From positions 1,835,180 to 1,899,179 of the forward strand of contig OZ038457.1 of assembly GCA_964036195.1 (NCBI GenBank): a stretch of 64,000 bases of DNA, written 5' to 3'. Both the position numbers and the translations under genes were made by a program. The stretch comes from Sphaerolaimus hirsutus. Lineage: Eukaryota > Nematoda > Chromadorea > Monhysterida > Sphaerolaimidae. The notes beneath the pieces were generated by a model, which worked only from the letters and a program-made list of their open reading frames with translations, searched no databases and was not told the DNA's origin. Positions 1 through 12,225 of the stretch are shown here, piece by piece (positions within the stretch are counted from its first letter, which is position 1; each line of letters starts with the position of its first letter).

Positions 1-51
1 ATGGCAACCCCCCAAAAAAGCAAAACCCCCAAAAACAATAAAAAAGCCAAC

Positions 52-3000
52 CCTGCGCAGCTGGCTGGTCAAAGCTGGCAGGTCGTCTGTGTATGGGTTC
101 AGGCCTAACAACCCCCAGATGTAATCCTCCTCCACTGACTGAAACAGACTGGCTTGGTCTCCCCCTGGGCAGCTGTTTGGTGGATCTGCCACGTTCATTC
201 TTAGGTTTATTAATGATGTGATATCCAGTTCCTCCAGTGCCTTGTCTCTTTTTTCCGGATCGTCCCCTTCCAGAGCTGCATGCCTTTCGTTGGCCTGCTC
301 CACCAGCAACTCCTTCAGTCTCTCCAGGGGTGGGAGGTTCAGGTGCTGGCGTGCAATCTGTCTCAGGCGTGGGCAGAGTTCCAGCTGGTAATCCGGGCTC
401 ACCTGCAGCATCTCCTTGATTTTGCTCACCTCCAGTGGCAGACTGGGCAGATCCAGTTCCTGGTCCTGAGGCATGTTTCCTGGAGTGCCACCCCCCCCTT
501 CCACTCCCTCTCCACTGTGGGGGGAGCATGCATCCACCTTTTCCTTGTCCACTGCCAGAGCTGCTGCTTTGTTCTCCAGCTGTCTCAGTTCCAGTTTTGC
601 GTTTACATGCTTCAGCATACGTGATTGGGGGGATGGGGAGCTCTCCACACTGCTGTTGGACCTGCTGTTGGTTGTGCTTGCCCTGCACCTCCTGCACTTG
701 TACTTCTTTTTCCTTGCTGACACAGAGCTGATTGAACTGCATTTGCTGTAGCTGGAACCGCTTTCGCTGCTCGTCCAGCCCCATTTGCCATACTTGTGAT
801 GCTTTTTCATATGTTTCACGGTAGGTTCCCCCATCACCTTCTGACCTGTGGAAAACAGCCTCTTCCTCAGATACTTGGTTGTGCTGCCCAGACATGAGAG
901 TCTTCTCACATGTCGTTGCTGTGGCCTGGGAGCATTCTGGTGACTGCTGCTGGCCACCGGGGTGCCTTGCTCCACTGTGAACATCCTCACAACCTTCATC
1001 ATCTCTATTTCTGGTTTGACCTTCTTTGGTGGTGGTGGCACTGGCTTCTTTGGTGACACTGGCTGCTTTGGGGGTATCGGTGGCATTGGAATGGCCACTG
1101 CTGATGTGCTCGGTGGACAATCTGCCACTGTTGCTGTCTGTGATGGATAAACAGCTGGCAGTGGGATTGTAGACAGATCCATCAACAGTGTACATGACTA
1201 TGAAGGGGGAGAAGGTGTAAACAATGGGATATGGCTTAGGCTTAGGCTTAGGCTTAGGCTTAGGCTTAGGCTTAGGCTTGAGTACCCTGGGGGGTTGGGT
1301 ACCTTAGGCTTGAGTACCTTAGGCTTGAGTACCCTTAGCCTTGAATACCTTAGGCTTGAGTACCCTTAGGCTTGAGTACCCTTAGGCTTGAGTACCCTGG
1401 GGGGTTGGGTACCCTGGGGGTTTGGGTACCCTGGGGGTTTGGGTACCCTGGGGGTTTGGGTACCCTTGGGGGTGGGTACCCTTGGGCCTGGGTACTCAAG
1501 CCTAAGGTACTCTTATGCCTAGACTTAGGCTTAGATCCCTTAGGCTTAGACTTAGCTTTGTGAAACATTAAAATACATGACCAATCATCTGAAGCTACCA
1601 CAGTCAACACACAACCTTACAAAAAACAAAACTAAAACACCATAAAACCCACACACCTGGTCCACATCCATCAGTGTCACAGGCTCCTGACACTGGCTGT
1701 CCACTTGCTGAGATGCTGTTTCCATTGGGATCTGTGACTGGCTTGGTGACTGTGATGCTGGCGATGGAGAAGGCTTTGCTGGGGCTACTGCTGGAGCCTG
1801 TAAATGAAAGGGCAAAAGGTTAAAAGAAAGCCACTTAAGCATACATGCCTTGGAACATTGTAGACTCTTCAAAAACACAAATAAAAAACACTTTTAAAAC
1901 ATATAAAGCAATTTAAAAAGACACAAACCAAGGAGGAGACTCTGTTTCTCTGGTGAGCCTGGCTGGGGGATGGTGTGTCCAAAGGTTGGCAGGCCTGGCT
2001 GGTGCTGTTGAAAGAGCTGTCCAGGATGTTGATCTGTAGGATATGTGGTCTTTTGAGCAACAAATACAATAATACAAGATATAACAAAAGCTATGACAGG
2101 TCACAAAAACAGGCCTTCCCCACTATAGACACCAAAAAGCTATGTCAAGTCACAAAAACAACAGACCTGTTCCAGAACACCTGCCCTCCTTTCTTCTCTC
2201 ATCACTTCTCTCTCTGGATGGTGTGCTTGTCTTTCTCTTCTGGCAGCCATGTTTTGTCTGGATGTTGTCACCACAAGTGTTGATGATATTTCCTTCTCTG
2301 TAGAAGGCTGAGTGGGGGGGATGGTATTTTGCACAGTGGTTTTTTACAGTTTTCCAACCTATTTAGCCAAAACATAATCATCACAAACCTGGGGGGGTGA
2401 CTGCTGACGCTCTGCCAACCTCCTGACCCTGTGGGGATAGTTGGTGGTCTTTGCTGACTCCTTTTCTGACCTCTTCGTTCTGACCATTGGCTCTGTTTCC
2501 CTCTGATTGCTTGTTGATGGTCTGGGTGTCTGGATTGGAATTGGGTCCTGCTGGTTTGCAATCACACTGACTGATGTGGTGACAACTTCGTTTGTGGCAC
2601 AGAGGTTCTGATCCACATTCATTCGTATGGAGTTTGCTGGGATCGCCCTGGACAGCACAGCTGCAGCTTCTGGGCACAGAGGTCCCACCTGATAGCTCTG
2701 GCTGATTGTGGTTGGCACAGCTACAGCCACCTTCACAGAACCTGTTGATGGGGGGGTTTCTATTAAGCAGAATAATGGCACCACAGATAAAACCACAATG
2801 GGGGGGAGGGGGGGCAGCAAAATGACCAAAATATCAAAACCTGGCTTTTATGGTAAACAGAATGAATGCAGTTCAGATAAAAAAATCACAGAAATTGCCA
2901 GTAACCAAAACACACTATCTGCAAAAGCAAGAAACATCAAAAACCAACCCTGGATTCTTCTCTGTTGCTCTGTTGTTGCTGACAACACAGTTGCCCTGAT

Positions 3001-4356
3001 TGGTGATGGCTGGTTGTTCATTGGAATCTGGGCCAAAGTCTGTCAGCTTCTCAATGTCAGCCACTGGTTGCACAGGCCCAATATCTTCCACAAGGACCCT
3101 GTGGGGGTTTATTTTTTATTATATAGAGAAAATATAGACAAATTATTATCATGTTTGGTTGAATAATTCCCCCTTTTATGAACGGTGTCATGTTATAAAA
3201 TGTGGCTGAATAAGTTGTGGACACTTATTTGAACACCATGTAAAACATTAACAAAGCACAACACCCCTGGGGTCTTATTTAGGTACATTTTCAAAAACAG
3301 CATCGAAAAACAGCCCCAAAAAACATCATACCTGGCTTTTGGTGTCTGTACAGACCTTCCACGTCCACGTCCACGCCCACGAGCAGGAAGGCTTGGGCCC
3401 TCCTCCACTTGCTTCACCTGCTCCAGCTCAAAGGTCTGTACCAGTGTTTCTGGTTTTACTGGTGATTTTCTGTCTGCTCTTCTGTAGATTCCTGGCTTGG
3501 AGACAGTGCTGACTTCTGGTGTGCCTGAGCAAATAATGAAAGCATATGTAAACACTATTGTACAGTTTACAATGCAAATGTAGCATTTTGGAACCCCTTA
3601 ACCAAAAAACACTCATGTACCCACTTTTATGATGCCAATATTGAATTTTGGAGCTCATTTCATTCCAAATACATATGCAAAATCCCATTACAACACTAAA
3701 AACATGACACAAACATACCTTTTTTTGAGAGGCTGCACAGGGGTTCTTGACTCTTTTCAATCTCTTGATCAGCCTCCCAATTTCCACCAGTAGCTGATAC
3801 CGTTCCTGTGCACACGTGAACTGGCCTGCATGTACAGCCAGCAAGGTTTCCAGCAGATTTGGGTGGTGTAGTGGTGCAGTTGATGTCAGGGCCCTGTAGT
3901 GGTGGGGGGATGTTTGATTGATGGGGGGTGGTTTGGTTTGTTTTATTATTATGTAAACCTACCATAAACACCTTGAATAAAACCCCAGGGGATGTTATTT
4001 TGACCTGAAATCTTTTCTTCTTTCTTCATTCTTTTCACACTGACAAAACATCAATGGAGTTGTTATTTCATCAGAATTTTCTTCCAGGGGGAGTTATTCC
4101 AGCAGGGGGCACCATAAAAACAACATAAAACCCACTTTGGTTTGCTGTCTTTCTCTTTCTGTGTCTTTGCCGGCATCTGAGGGACCAAACTTGAGGCGCA
4201 GCTCCTCAAAAGCCTCCTTGAAAATGTCTAGAACCTCCTGGGAGTTTTTGCTGCCTTCGAGAGATACAAGCTCAAATAAGAGCTTGTGGCTGCCGCCACG
4301 GTCGTCTTCCAGGTTGTGCTGCGATGCACCACCCAGACACCTGAGTGTGGTCAAGT
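52..4356 (-). CDS. multi-exon gene of unknown function, partial
   Basis: Nine exons can be read on the minus strand: 4356-4136, 3893-3719, 3524-3332, 3098-2949, 2741-2389, 2307-2167, 2033-1929, 1797-1657 and 1197-52, all with AG acceptors and GT donors. Phases join cleanly at every junction except 2949/2741, where the most protein-like frame of the next exon is out of step. The first exon (starting LTTLRCLGGASQ) looks helical and acidic/basic (VLDIFKEAFEELRLKF). Later parts are low-complexity: an RGRGRGRGR tract near 3370, Pro/Ser/Gln-rich exons, a PPKKP proline region near 1060 and a basic KKHHKYGKWGW stretch. The last visible exon encodes about 382 codons ending in a helical segment (LERLKELLVEQANERHAALE). 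I do not recognise the family. The Arg/Gly and Ser/Pro/Gln-rich composition would suit a nuclear or RNA-associated protein, but that is inference. The start lies beyond 4356 and the end beyond position 1. Confidence 0.55.
1233..1530. repeat. intronic TTAGGC run plus GGGTACC-rich minisatellite
   Basis: About seven and a half head-to-tail TTAGGC units occupy 1233-1279 and grade into a degenerate tandem repeat built from GGCTTGAGTACC and CTGGGGGTTTGGGTACC words up to about 1530. The block lies in the intron between exons 1797-1657 and 1197-52 of the minus-strand gene. TTAGGC is the nematode telomere unit, but the run is short and internal, so it is an interstitial block or a coincidental microsatellite, not a chromosome end. 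Confidence 0.8.
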
Positions 4357-4528
4357 CTGTAGAATTATACCTTTCTAATCAATAAAAAGGGGGGGAGGAC
4401 TTTTGTAGCAAAAATAAGTCAAGGGTATACACTATTTTCAGAAAACATTTAAAACAAAGCAACGAATGCTTATCACAAATTTTCTGAAAAAATCCCCCAT
4501 GGTTTTTTATATTTTTTATTCCTAGGTG

Positions 4529-4757
4529 ATTAAGCGGGCTATTTTGAACGGCATACGAAGTAAGAATATGTTTTATTTTGATGAACACTTACTTAAGTTT
4601 ACATGTACTTCAAATTAGATCGCTTAAATGACAAAGCATTTTGTATTTACAAACATTTTAACGATCTAATTTGAAGTACATGTAAACTTAAGTAAGTGTT
4701 CATCAAAATAAAACATATTCTTACTTCGTATGCCGTTCAAATTAACCCACTTAATCT
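4529..4757. mobile_element. palindromic MITE (long hairpin)
   Basis: Arms of roughly 100 bp (about 4529-4625 and 4662-4757) are near-perfect reverse complements around a loop of about 36 bp. The outer ends read GATTAAGCGGGC and, on the other strand, GATTAAGTGGG. The near identity of the inner arms suggests a recent copy or hairpin gene conversion. No target duplication is clear. Confidence 0.7.
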
Positions 4758-5209
4758 TTTGCAACAAAAAACACCTACACTCAATAAAAAAAACCCCCAT
4801 CTTATAACACTTTAACAGAATGCATAAGCAATAACAACCTATAATGTTCAATGTTATGAAACATTCCGTTTTTCCAATGGAATGCAAGGTATGTTGTAAT
4901 GCAACCCAGTGTATCCAAAACAAACATTTGTTTTCTCGGAAAGTGAGAATAAAAAACACCGGTTTCATTGCATCTAAAAAAGATCACTGTTTTCAATAAA
5001 AAATCTAACAAGCCAATAAAAAAACAAATCGATGTTTCTGAGCCACAAATCATGCACTCGCCCCCGATTTTTGCGGTTTTAATGCTTATCGGTATATTTT
5101 TTGACTTTTGGCATTTTTCCAACAAAGTTTCAAAACAATTTTTCAAAATTCTTAGGATGTGCGCTGGGCGCATACGATAGTATTTGCACTTACTGTACAT
5201 GTCCCAACA

Positions 5210-8200
5210 ACAGCAGTGGCACAATTGTGTGTTCCCTGGCCGACTTGAAGCAGAGCAATTTTAGGAGTGTACGTTTTCTATTTTTTACATCTTATTGTAT
5301 TTTGAAAAATTACGGTACATTGCAATCCCCCCAATCCCCTCTACCTTCGCATCCATTCCTTGAAAAATGTTGAAACATTACCCCCCCCCCCTTCTTGATT
5401 AAAAACACTTTTCCTTATATTATATTTACAAAACGTTTCAGGATCGGATTAAATACGAATGGAGCATTGGCAAAAAATTGCAGCTACCCACCGGCTTTTG
5501 CGACCTGGAACCACTGATGAAAAAACGGTATGTTCAAGCGTGTCTTTTTATTTACGTTTATATTAAAAACGTTTGAACGTCAAGTATGTGCGTAAAAAAC
5601 AAAGAACGTTTTGGAGATTAGTTTTTCAAAAAGTACAATACGTTCAAACGTTTTTCAAGAAACGGATGCGAAGGTAGAGGGGAGTGGGGGGGATAGTAAT
5701 GTACCGTAATTCCTCGAAATAGCCCCCTCGAAATAACCACCCCTCGAAATAACCACCCCTCAAAACACCCCCTCGAAACACCCACCTCGAAACACCCGCT
5801 CGAAACACCCCCTCGAAACACCCACCTCGAAACACCCGCTCGAAACACCCGCTCGAAACACCCCCTCGAAACACCCCCTCGAAACACCCCCTCAAAACAC
5901 CCCCCTTGAAATACCCCCCTTGAAATACCCACCTTGAAATACCCACTCAAAATACCCCCTCTCGAAAACCCCCCCTCGAAACACCCCCCTCGAAATACCC
6001 TTCTCAAAACGGATACAATGTATTTGTGATTTGATAAATACGTCACATATGCTAAAATTAAAACCCTGGGGGTATTTCAAGACAATATGGTAAATACGTT
6101 GTGTAAAAAACGTTTTGGCTTTGGGAACAATGTACATTATAATGGTTATAAACATACCGGATTAAAATACTCAGAATGGGACCAAACACCCTGATTGAGT
6201 GTAAAACAGAGAAAGCACCGGTTCGCTCAACCCCATCCCCAACACACCTGCTGTTCAAACTCGAGCCACAGACAACAGCTGCACCTGATGCTGGCAGACA
6301 AAAAACAGCAACCACAATCACAATGGACACAACCACGTATGACATGGAATACTATAGAACTATGGCTGGCGATGTTACAGAGATACCAGTGGCGGTATGT
6401 TGTTCTTGGAAAGGTTTTTTAATATTAGACTTTTATTTTGGGGATTTTTAGAATTTTTAGTGCTGATTTTATCATAATATAAACATTCTTGTGGCAATTT
6501 GTTTTATAAATTGTAGGCGAGCAATTGCAAAGGCATGGAAGTTGTGCATGAAACAGTGCAAAAATTATTTGCTGAATTTGAGAAAAAGGTCCAAAAAGGC
6601 ATTGAAGTGCAAACAAAGCTAATAATTACTCAACATGACACACAAATGGAAAGCCTATCACATCTGGGGTCACATTACACACATACAACAGAATCTGAAA
6701 AGCCTGATAGCTGTGATGCTTGCAAACAGTTTAGCGTGGAACTAAATAAAAACAATGTGGATATTTCTGGAAAACTTGCAAACATCAACACCAACATTGT
6801 GGCAAAACTGACAGAATCCAACTCTAAAATTTTGGGACAAATGTCACACAGCAAACCAGCATGTACAGTACAGATGGCTGCCACAGTATGTTCTCATCAT
6901 TTTGCTTATGTAACAATTACTGTTTCATATAAACTTCTAATTGAAACACAATGCTCAGCTTGAAACAATGAAACAAAAAATGCACAATTCTTTGAAAGAA
7001 ATTGGAGACAAAATGCAAAATCAGCATTCCAATGATAGAGTGGACATTTTGACTGAGTTGAAAAATCATGGCACACACATTCTGTCAAAACTGAATGATA
7101 TGAAATCTGATTTTGAGAGCAACATTGTGGATAAACTGAGAGAGCACACTTCAGAAATGACAGAGTCCAATTCTAAAACTTTGGAACAAATGTCACACAG
7201 CAAACCAGTATGTGCTGTACAGATGACTGGCACAGTATGTCTTCATCAATTTGGTTTATGTCACAATCACATTTTTCATATAAATTTCACATAGAAAGAC
7301 AATACTCAGCTCGAAACAATGGAACAAAAAATGTACAATTCTTTGAAAGAAATTGGAGACAAAATGCAAAACCAGCATACCAATGACAGAGTGGACATTT
7401 TGACTGAGCTTAAAAACCATGACACAAACATTCTGTCAAAACTGAGTGGCATGAAAACAGATTTTGAGAGGCACATTGTGGATAAGCTGAGAGAGTACAC
7501 TTCAGAAATGACAGAGTCCAATTCGAAAGCTTTGGAAAAAAAGTCACACAACAATCCAACATGTACTGTACAGATGGCTGCCACAGTATGTTCTCCTTTT
7601 TGTTTATGTTACAATCATTTTTTCATGCAAATTTCTCATAATAAGACAAAACTCAGCTCGAAAAAATGGAACAAAAAATGCACAGTTTTTTGAGAGAAAT
7701 TGGAGACAAAGTGCAAACACAGTATTCCAATGATAGAGTGGAACTTTTGGCTGAGTTTAAAAGCCATGACACACACATTCTGAAAACACTGAATGACATG
7801 GAATCTGATTTTGAAAGCAACATTATAGCTAAACTAAGAGAGCACACTTCAGAAATTGTGGAAAAGATAAATGTGAACAATGACCAGTCACCAGTACCAG
7901 TCACCACAGCTATAACAGTATGTATTTTTATTTGCTATATATGTATTCCATGTATAACATTGAACATTTTCCATATACAACATATTTATCATGCAGAACA
8001 ATGATTTTTGGGGGAAAATGGAGCCATACATGCAAAAGGTTTTGGACAAAATTGATGGCAAAATGGATAAGCATATTGAAGCCATGGCATTGGCAGAATC
8101 CCACAGCAAGCAGATTTGTAAAAGTGTTGAAAGCAAAATGGTAAACATTACATTCCTTTTTCACATTTCAAAATTTCAAACAAAACCTAGCACTTATCCC

Positions 8201-10129
8201 AAAAATGTAGACATCTTTGGGCATTGATGTAAAACAAATGAACCATACATTGAAATGTATGTTTCATTCACTCTGTGATGGCTTCTCTGAAATGAATGCC
8301 ACAATGTTCAAAATGGAGGTATTTCCACTCTTTTATATGCTATAATAGAAGTATTCACTTTTCTGCATTAAATGTTGCTTTCAAACTCAGATGTCATGGC
8401 TGGATGATAAACAGCTAGAAACAGTAATCAATGAAATCAAAAACCTTTCAAATCAAGTGGAAAAACTTATGGACCATTTGGAAAAACAGCAAACCACTGG
8501 CAAACAAAGCACAACTTCCATGCCTCCAATCTCAGCAATAAAAACCATGGAAAAGCTGCCAAAATACACAGCACCTATCCACCACAGAACTACTAGAGGA
8601 ATCAATAAGGGGAATTTTTATGCACCAAATGGCAATGGCTGAAAATGAACTAAACAAAAAGTTGCAAGAAAGGCACAATGTAAATTGAAAAGATACAACC
8701 ATTTTTTATCCAATCTATACCTTTATTCCCCCCCCCTTTTCAGACATATATGATCATGGTGAGCTTGAACATCGTTCTAGCCTGTCTCACATTTGTTGGA
8801 CTGATTTCCATGGCGATTGGATTCAAAATTTTTGTAAGGGACGAAAGACGCGTGGGCGCTGATGTGGAAAGCATCCACATGTAAGCTACACATCTCATAT
8901 ATCACAACTTCTTATATAACCATTAAAAATGGAAAAATTTCAGATCTGAAAACGCGGCAACACAGCCAACGGAGGAAACGATCGACAACTTTAACACGAC
9001 GTATAACGTGCCAACGGATTTCGCGGTTTGTTAGAAAAAGAGGGGGGAGGGGGTTGGGAAGTGGGGGGGGGGGAAAGGGGCACGAGATGTGAAAAAAGCA
9101 TAAAATAGGGATGTAGATAGATAAAGGGTTTTAAAACGGTATATTGGAGTAGTGGGGGAGGGGGGAGGGGGTTGGGAAGTGGGGGTAGGAGAGGGGACAA
9201 CGGAAACGTAGTCTAAACCGGATATCATCTAATAAAACTTTAAAACGATTTTTAAAATAAAAAAAGGAGCGCTAATATTGAGGATTTAATCTTATAAAAC
9301 GACATTATACAATAAGAAAATCACGTTTTTATGCAGACGCCTACATACGAGCGTGCAAAAGCGATCGCTGATATGAAATATGTGATGCGCGATGTGAACC
9401 GAACCTTTGCACAACTCATGAATGAGTCCAGCTACCAGGAAAACGAGGATACCCCCAGCTGCAGCAGTTTGTTATTTTGATATGAGCTCTTATTAAAAAC
9501 GCCCAGCTATCTATCTATCTAACCCCCCGATAATGTGTTGAAAAATAAGCCATAAACCACCTCACCCCACAAAACCATCAGCTATCTATCTATCGACCAT
9601 CAGCGATAAAGTGTCCAAAAATCCCCCGCGGTAAAGTGTCGAAAAAATAAGCCATAAAACCCCCCATCCCAAAAACGCTCAACCATCTATCTATCGACCA
9701 TCCGCGGTAAAGCGTCCGAAAATAAGCCATAAAACCCCCCCCCCCATCCCATGAAACGCTCAGCTATCTATCTATCGACCATCCGCGGTAAAGCGTCCGA
9801 AAAAATAAGCCATAAACCCCCCCCCCCCCATCCTACAAAACGCTCAGCTATCTATCTATCGACCATCCGCGGTAAAGCGTCCGAAAATAAGCCATAAAAC
9901 CCCCCCCCATCCCATAAAACGCTCAGCTATCTATCTATCGACCATCCGCGGTAAAGCGTCCGAAAAAATAAGCCATAAACCCCCCCATCCCATAAAACGC
10001 TCAGCTATCTATCTAACCCTCGTTGAATATTAAAGATAAATACACATCCTACATATTACAGCCGAAATTCCACTGGACAAAGTGCCGAAAGTCAAATTGT
10101 GCCGCTTGGTGAAGCCGGCTGCGCATTAA
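5210..10129 (+). CDS. coiled-coil protein with C-terminal membrane segment, tandem exon duplication
   Basis: Exons read as about 5210-5268, 5442-5527, 6175-6394, 6517-6885, 6959-7234, 7310-7585, 7657-7917, 7997-8140, 8211-8318, 8391-8679, 8744-8880, 8944-9025 and then either 9337-9480 (stop) or 9337-9468 joined to 10062-10129 (stop). Splice phases agree throughout except inside 8391-8679. Exons 6959-7234 and 7310-7585 are both exactly 92 codons, phase 0 at both ends, and near copies (each has NDRVDILTELKNH and MTESNSK); 6517-6885 and 7657-7917 are more diverged relatives. The repeats look like amphipathic coil (KLREHTSEM, EQKMHNSLKEIGDKM). Exon 8744-8880 encodes a single membrane segment, NIVLACLTFVGLISMAIGF, followed by basic residues, then a short tail. 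I infer a tail-anchored or type II-like membrane protein with a long coil. No family is recognised. The 5' end is uncertain; a first exon may lie upstream of 5210. Confidence 0.65.
5702..6092. mobile_element. family A TACCGTA-ended element with internal 15-bp tandem repeat
   Basis: The left end reads TACCGTAATTCCTCGAAATA and the right end GGGGGTATTTCAAG followed by ACAATATGGTA, a decayed inverted copy. The interior is a tandem array of about twenty CCCCCTCGAAACACC-like units, evidently expanded from the subterminal repeat present in other family A copies. It lies in the intron between exons 5442-5527 and 6175-6394. Glycine-rich frames here are products of the repeat. Confidence 0.65.
9505..10020. 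repeat. tandem satellite, period about 82 bp
   Basis: About six copies of a roughly 82-bp unit, each with the words CGACCATCCGCGGTAAAGCG, AATAAGCCATAAA, a poly-C tract of variable length and CAGCTATCTATCTAT. Four consecutive copies near 9690-10000 are almost identical, while outer copies are more diverged, as expected from unequal exchange. The array sits between the two alternative 3' ends of the coiled-coil gene. Confidence 0.85.
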
Positions 10130-10721
10130 ATACTTTCTGGTGGCCTTGTTTACTCGTTTTTACCTTTTTGCGGAAGGGGGGGATCATAAAAAAGGTTGGT
10201 GTTTAAAGCCGAGAAAAACAAAAAAACACGGCCCCCAGATTTTATAAACGCATAAATTTAATCTCGCATTTGAGACACATTTTGAATCCACATGGTCTGC
10301 GATGGAAACATAGTGTTTGTAAAACATTTCTAAATTATATTTTTTCTCTTAAGTATTCTATATAGGTTTCGGTTTTCTTTTTTAAACCATTTGAAAGCGC
10401 TTTTCATGGCCAAAATATCAATGCACTTTAAATGCCGCATTTATTTATTTGTGATAAAATTCACTTAAATAGACTTTTACGTCTAGTTTTTCTTGTTTTT
10501 ATTTGTCATTCCTACTTTATCAAAATCTGACGTGTATGTATGTATCTGTTTGTTTTATCAATATTTATTATATTTCTGAAAACGGTTTTTTAATTTGTTT
10601 CGTATATTTAAATTTAAAAATTAAACAACGTAAATCTATGCCAAACACTATTTACAGCAAAACGGGTCTCAAGCGAAATCCAGCGAACAAAAATCGACAA
10701 CCGCATTTACATACAAACATT

Positions 10722-11012
10722 TGTAAAAATAAGCCCCCTGGGCGTCTATTTCAACACCATTTAGTCGTTTCATTGACATAAATCTTTTTTAAACCATTCT
10801 ACACTTGAAAAAAAGCGTTAACAAAAGAATTGAAAACAAAAACGTTTGCTTCTGTTTCATACTGATTTATTGTCCCAGATAATCAAAAACAATTCTATAC
10901 ACATTTGACGTTTTACTTGACACTCTATTATGTAGAATGGTTTAAAAAAGATTTATGTCAATGAAACGACAAAACGATGTTGAAATAAACGCCCAGGGGG
11001 CTTATTTTGACA
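10722..11012. mobile_element. MITE with long terminal inverted repeats
   Basis: Arms of about 80 bp at 10722-10803 and 10932-11012 are reverse complements (shared words AATAAGCCCCCTGGGCGT and TTTCATTGACATAAATC), separated by about 130 bp of AT-rich DNA. No coding capacity and no clear target duplication. Confidence 0.7.
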
Positions 11013-12069
11013 AAACGGTATATAACATACATCATTGCGGGGCAGGGTCATGTCACAATGATAACATGTCATAAATCTGTTATCTACAAGGTCGGTGACG
11101 TTTTACGCGCACATTATCTGGCCGCAAAACCGATTTGTAACCGCCGATTTAATTAAGTACATTTGCGGCCCGTTTGCGGCCGTCGTCGAAAGGCCATTAT
11201 TACGCCGCCGTTTATCCGCTTGACATATCCGCCAAGGTCGCCAACGGGTTGGCCGCCGCCATCACGCCTGGGAACATCTTTTCCGTTTTTTTACAAGGTC
11301 GCTAAAGTTTGGTTTTATTGGGTCTGTACCAAACCCAATACACCCTTCTTATTTTGGAAAAAAAATAGCATTTCAAAATTTATTCGCCAATTTTTTCAAA
11401 ATTTTATTCAAGTGTTTTTTTTTTTAAATCTTTTTGAATACTATATACAAAAATATACACAACCCCCACATTGATGAATATTTTTCAGCCCCACAATACC
11501 CTATTTTTGGCTATTACATTAGCATCCCATACAATTTTATGGCCCTTTTTTCAACTAAAAATGTCAATATTTAGGAATATTTCATAAGAGCATTTGTAAA
11601 ACCATATTTCAAGGAGTATTTCAGCAGAAAAAAGGGCAATTATTATTTTGACCCAAAAGTGGGGCAAACTGAATCCAGCCCCTGTATACATGTTACATGC
11701 ATTTGAGCTTTTTTTATAAAATTAAAATGCAATAAACATGCATCAATGTATAATCTCTCCGTAAGATCGTGTAGATGACATCTGCAGAGCGAGCAACCAA
11801 ATTTTAGTTAGCTCCCCCTCCGCAAAAATCCGCCATCTTGTATTTTCATAAAAAAAACCCGATCATTCCCGGTAAAACGCCCAGCCCGATTCATTTGCAG
11901 TTTTGCCTATTCATTTCTACAATTCTATACATGGTACAGGGTGTCTCATTTGACATGGCATACCAAACGTTACCAATAACTAAGAGATGAAAGCCAAAAC
12001 TGCAAATGGAAAAAACAAGATCTCTCACCTCATGAACAGTCTCTACAGACAATAGTCTACAGCCTGGTG
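11013..12069. other. no gene recognised
   Basis: Mostly AT-rich DNA with a GC-richer patch near 11100-11280. Open frames here are short and lack convincing splice context. I see no feature to name. Confidence 0.4.
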
Positions 12070-12225
12070 CCACTCCCACACTTTATAAAATGTAAAATAA
12101 AGTGTCAAAAGTCATGTAAAATGCCAATTTCCATGATAATAGTCAAGTAAATTGCCAATTATTATGACAATTGACACTTTTCATGACCTTTGACACTTTA
12201 CTTTACACTTTGTAGAGTCTAGGAC
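12070..12225. mobile_element. family B palindromic MITE
   Basis: Repeated words AAAATGTAAAATAAAGTGTC and TGACACTTTACTTTACACTT form an imperfect palindrome. Family B copies elsewhere have ends resembling AGACCCTGTAAAATGCCCTG. Confidence 0.55.

Noticed and set aside
1350-1610. Proline/glycine-rich ORF on the minus strand
   Set aside because: It is a reading of the GGGTACC minisatellite in an intron.
5618-6155. Glycine-rich minus-strand ORFs (RGVFRGGCFEGG-type)
   Set aside because: They translate the CCCCCTCGAAACACC tandem repeat of a family A element.
9505-10020. Regularly spaced repeats resembling a CRISPR array
   Set aside because: The whole 82-bp unit is repeated, with no unique spacers, inside a eukaryotic intron.
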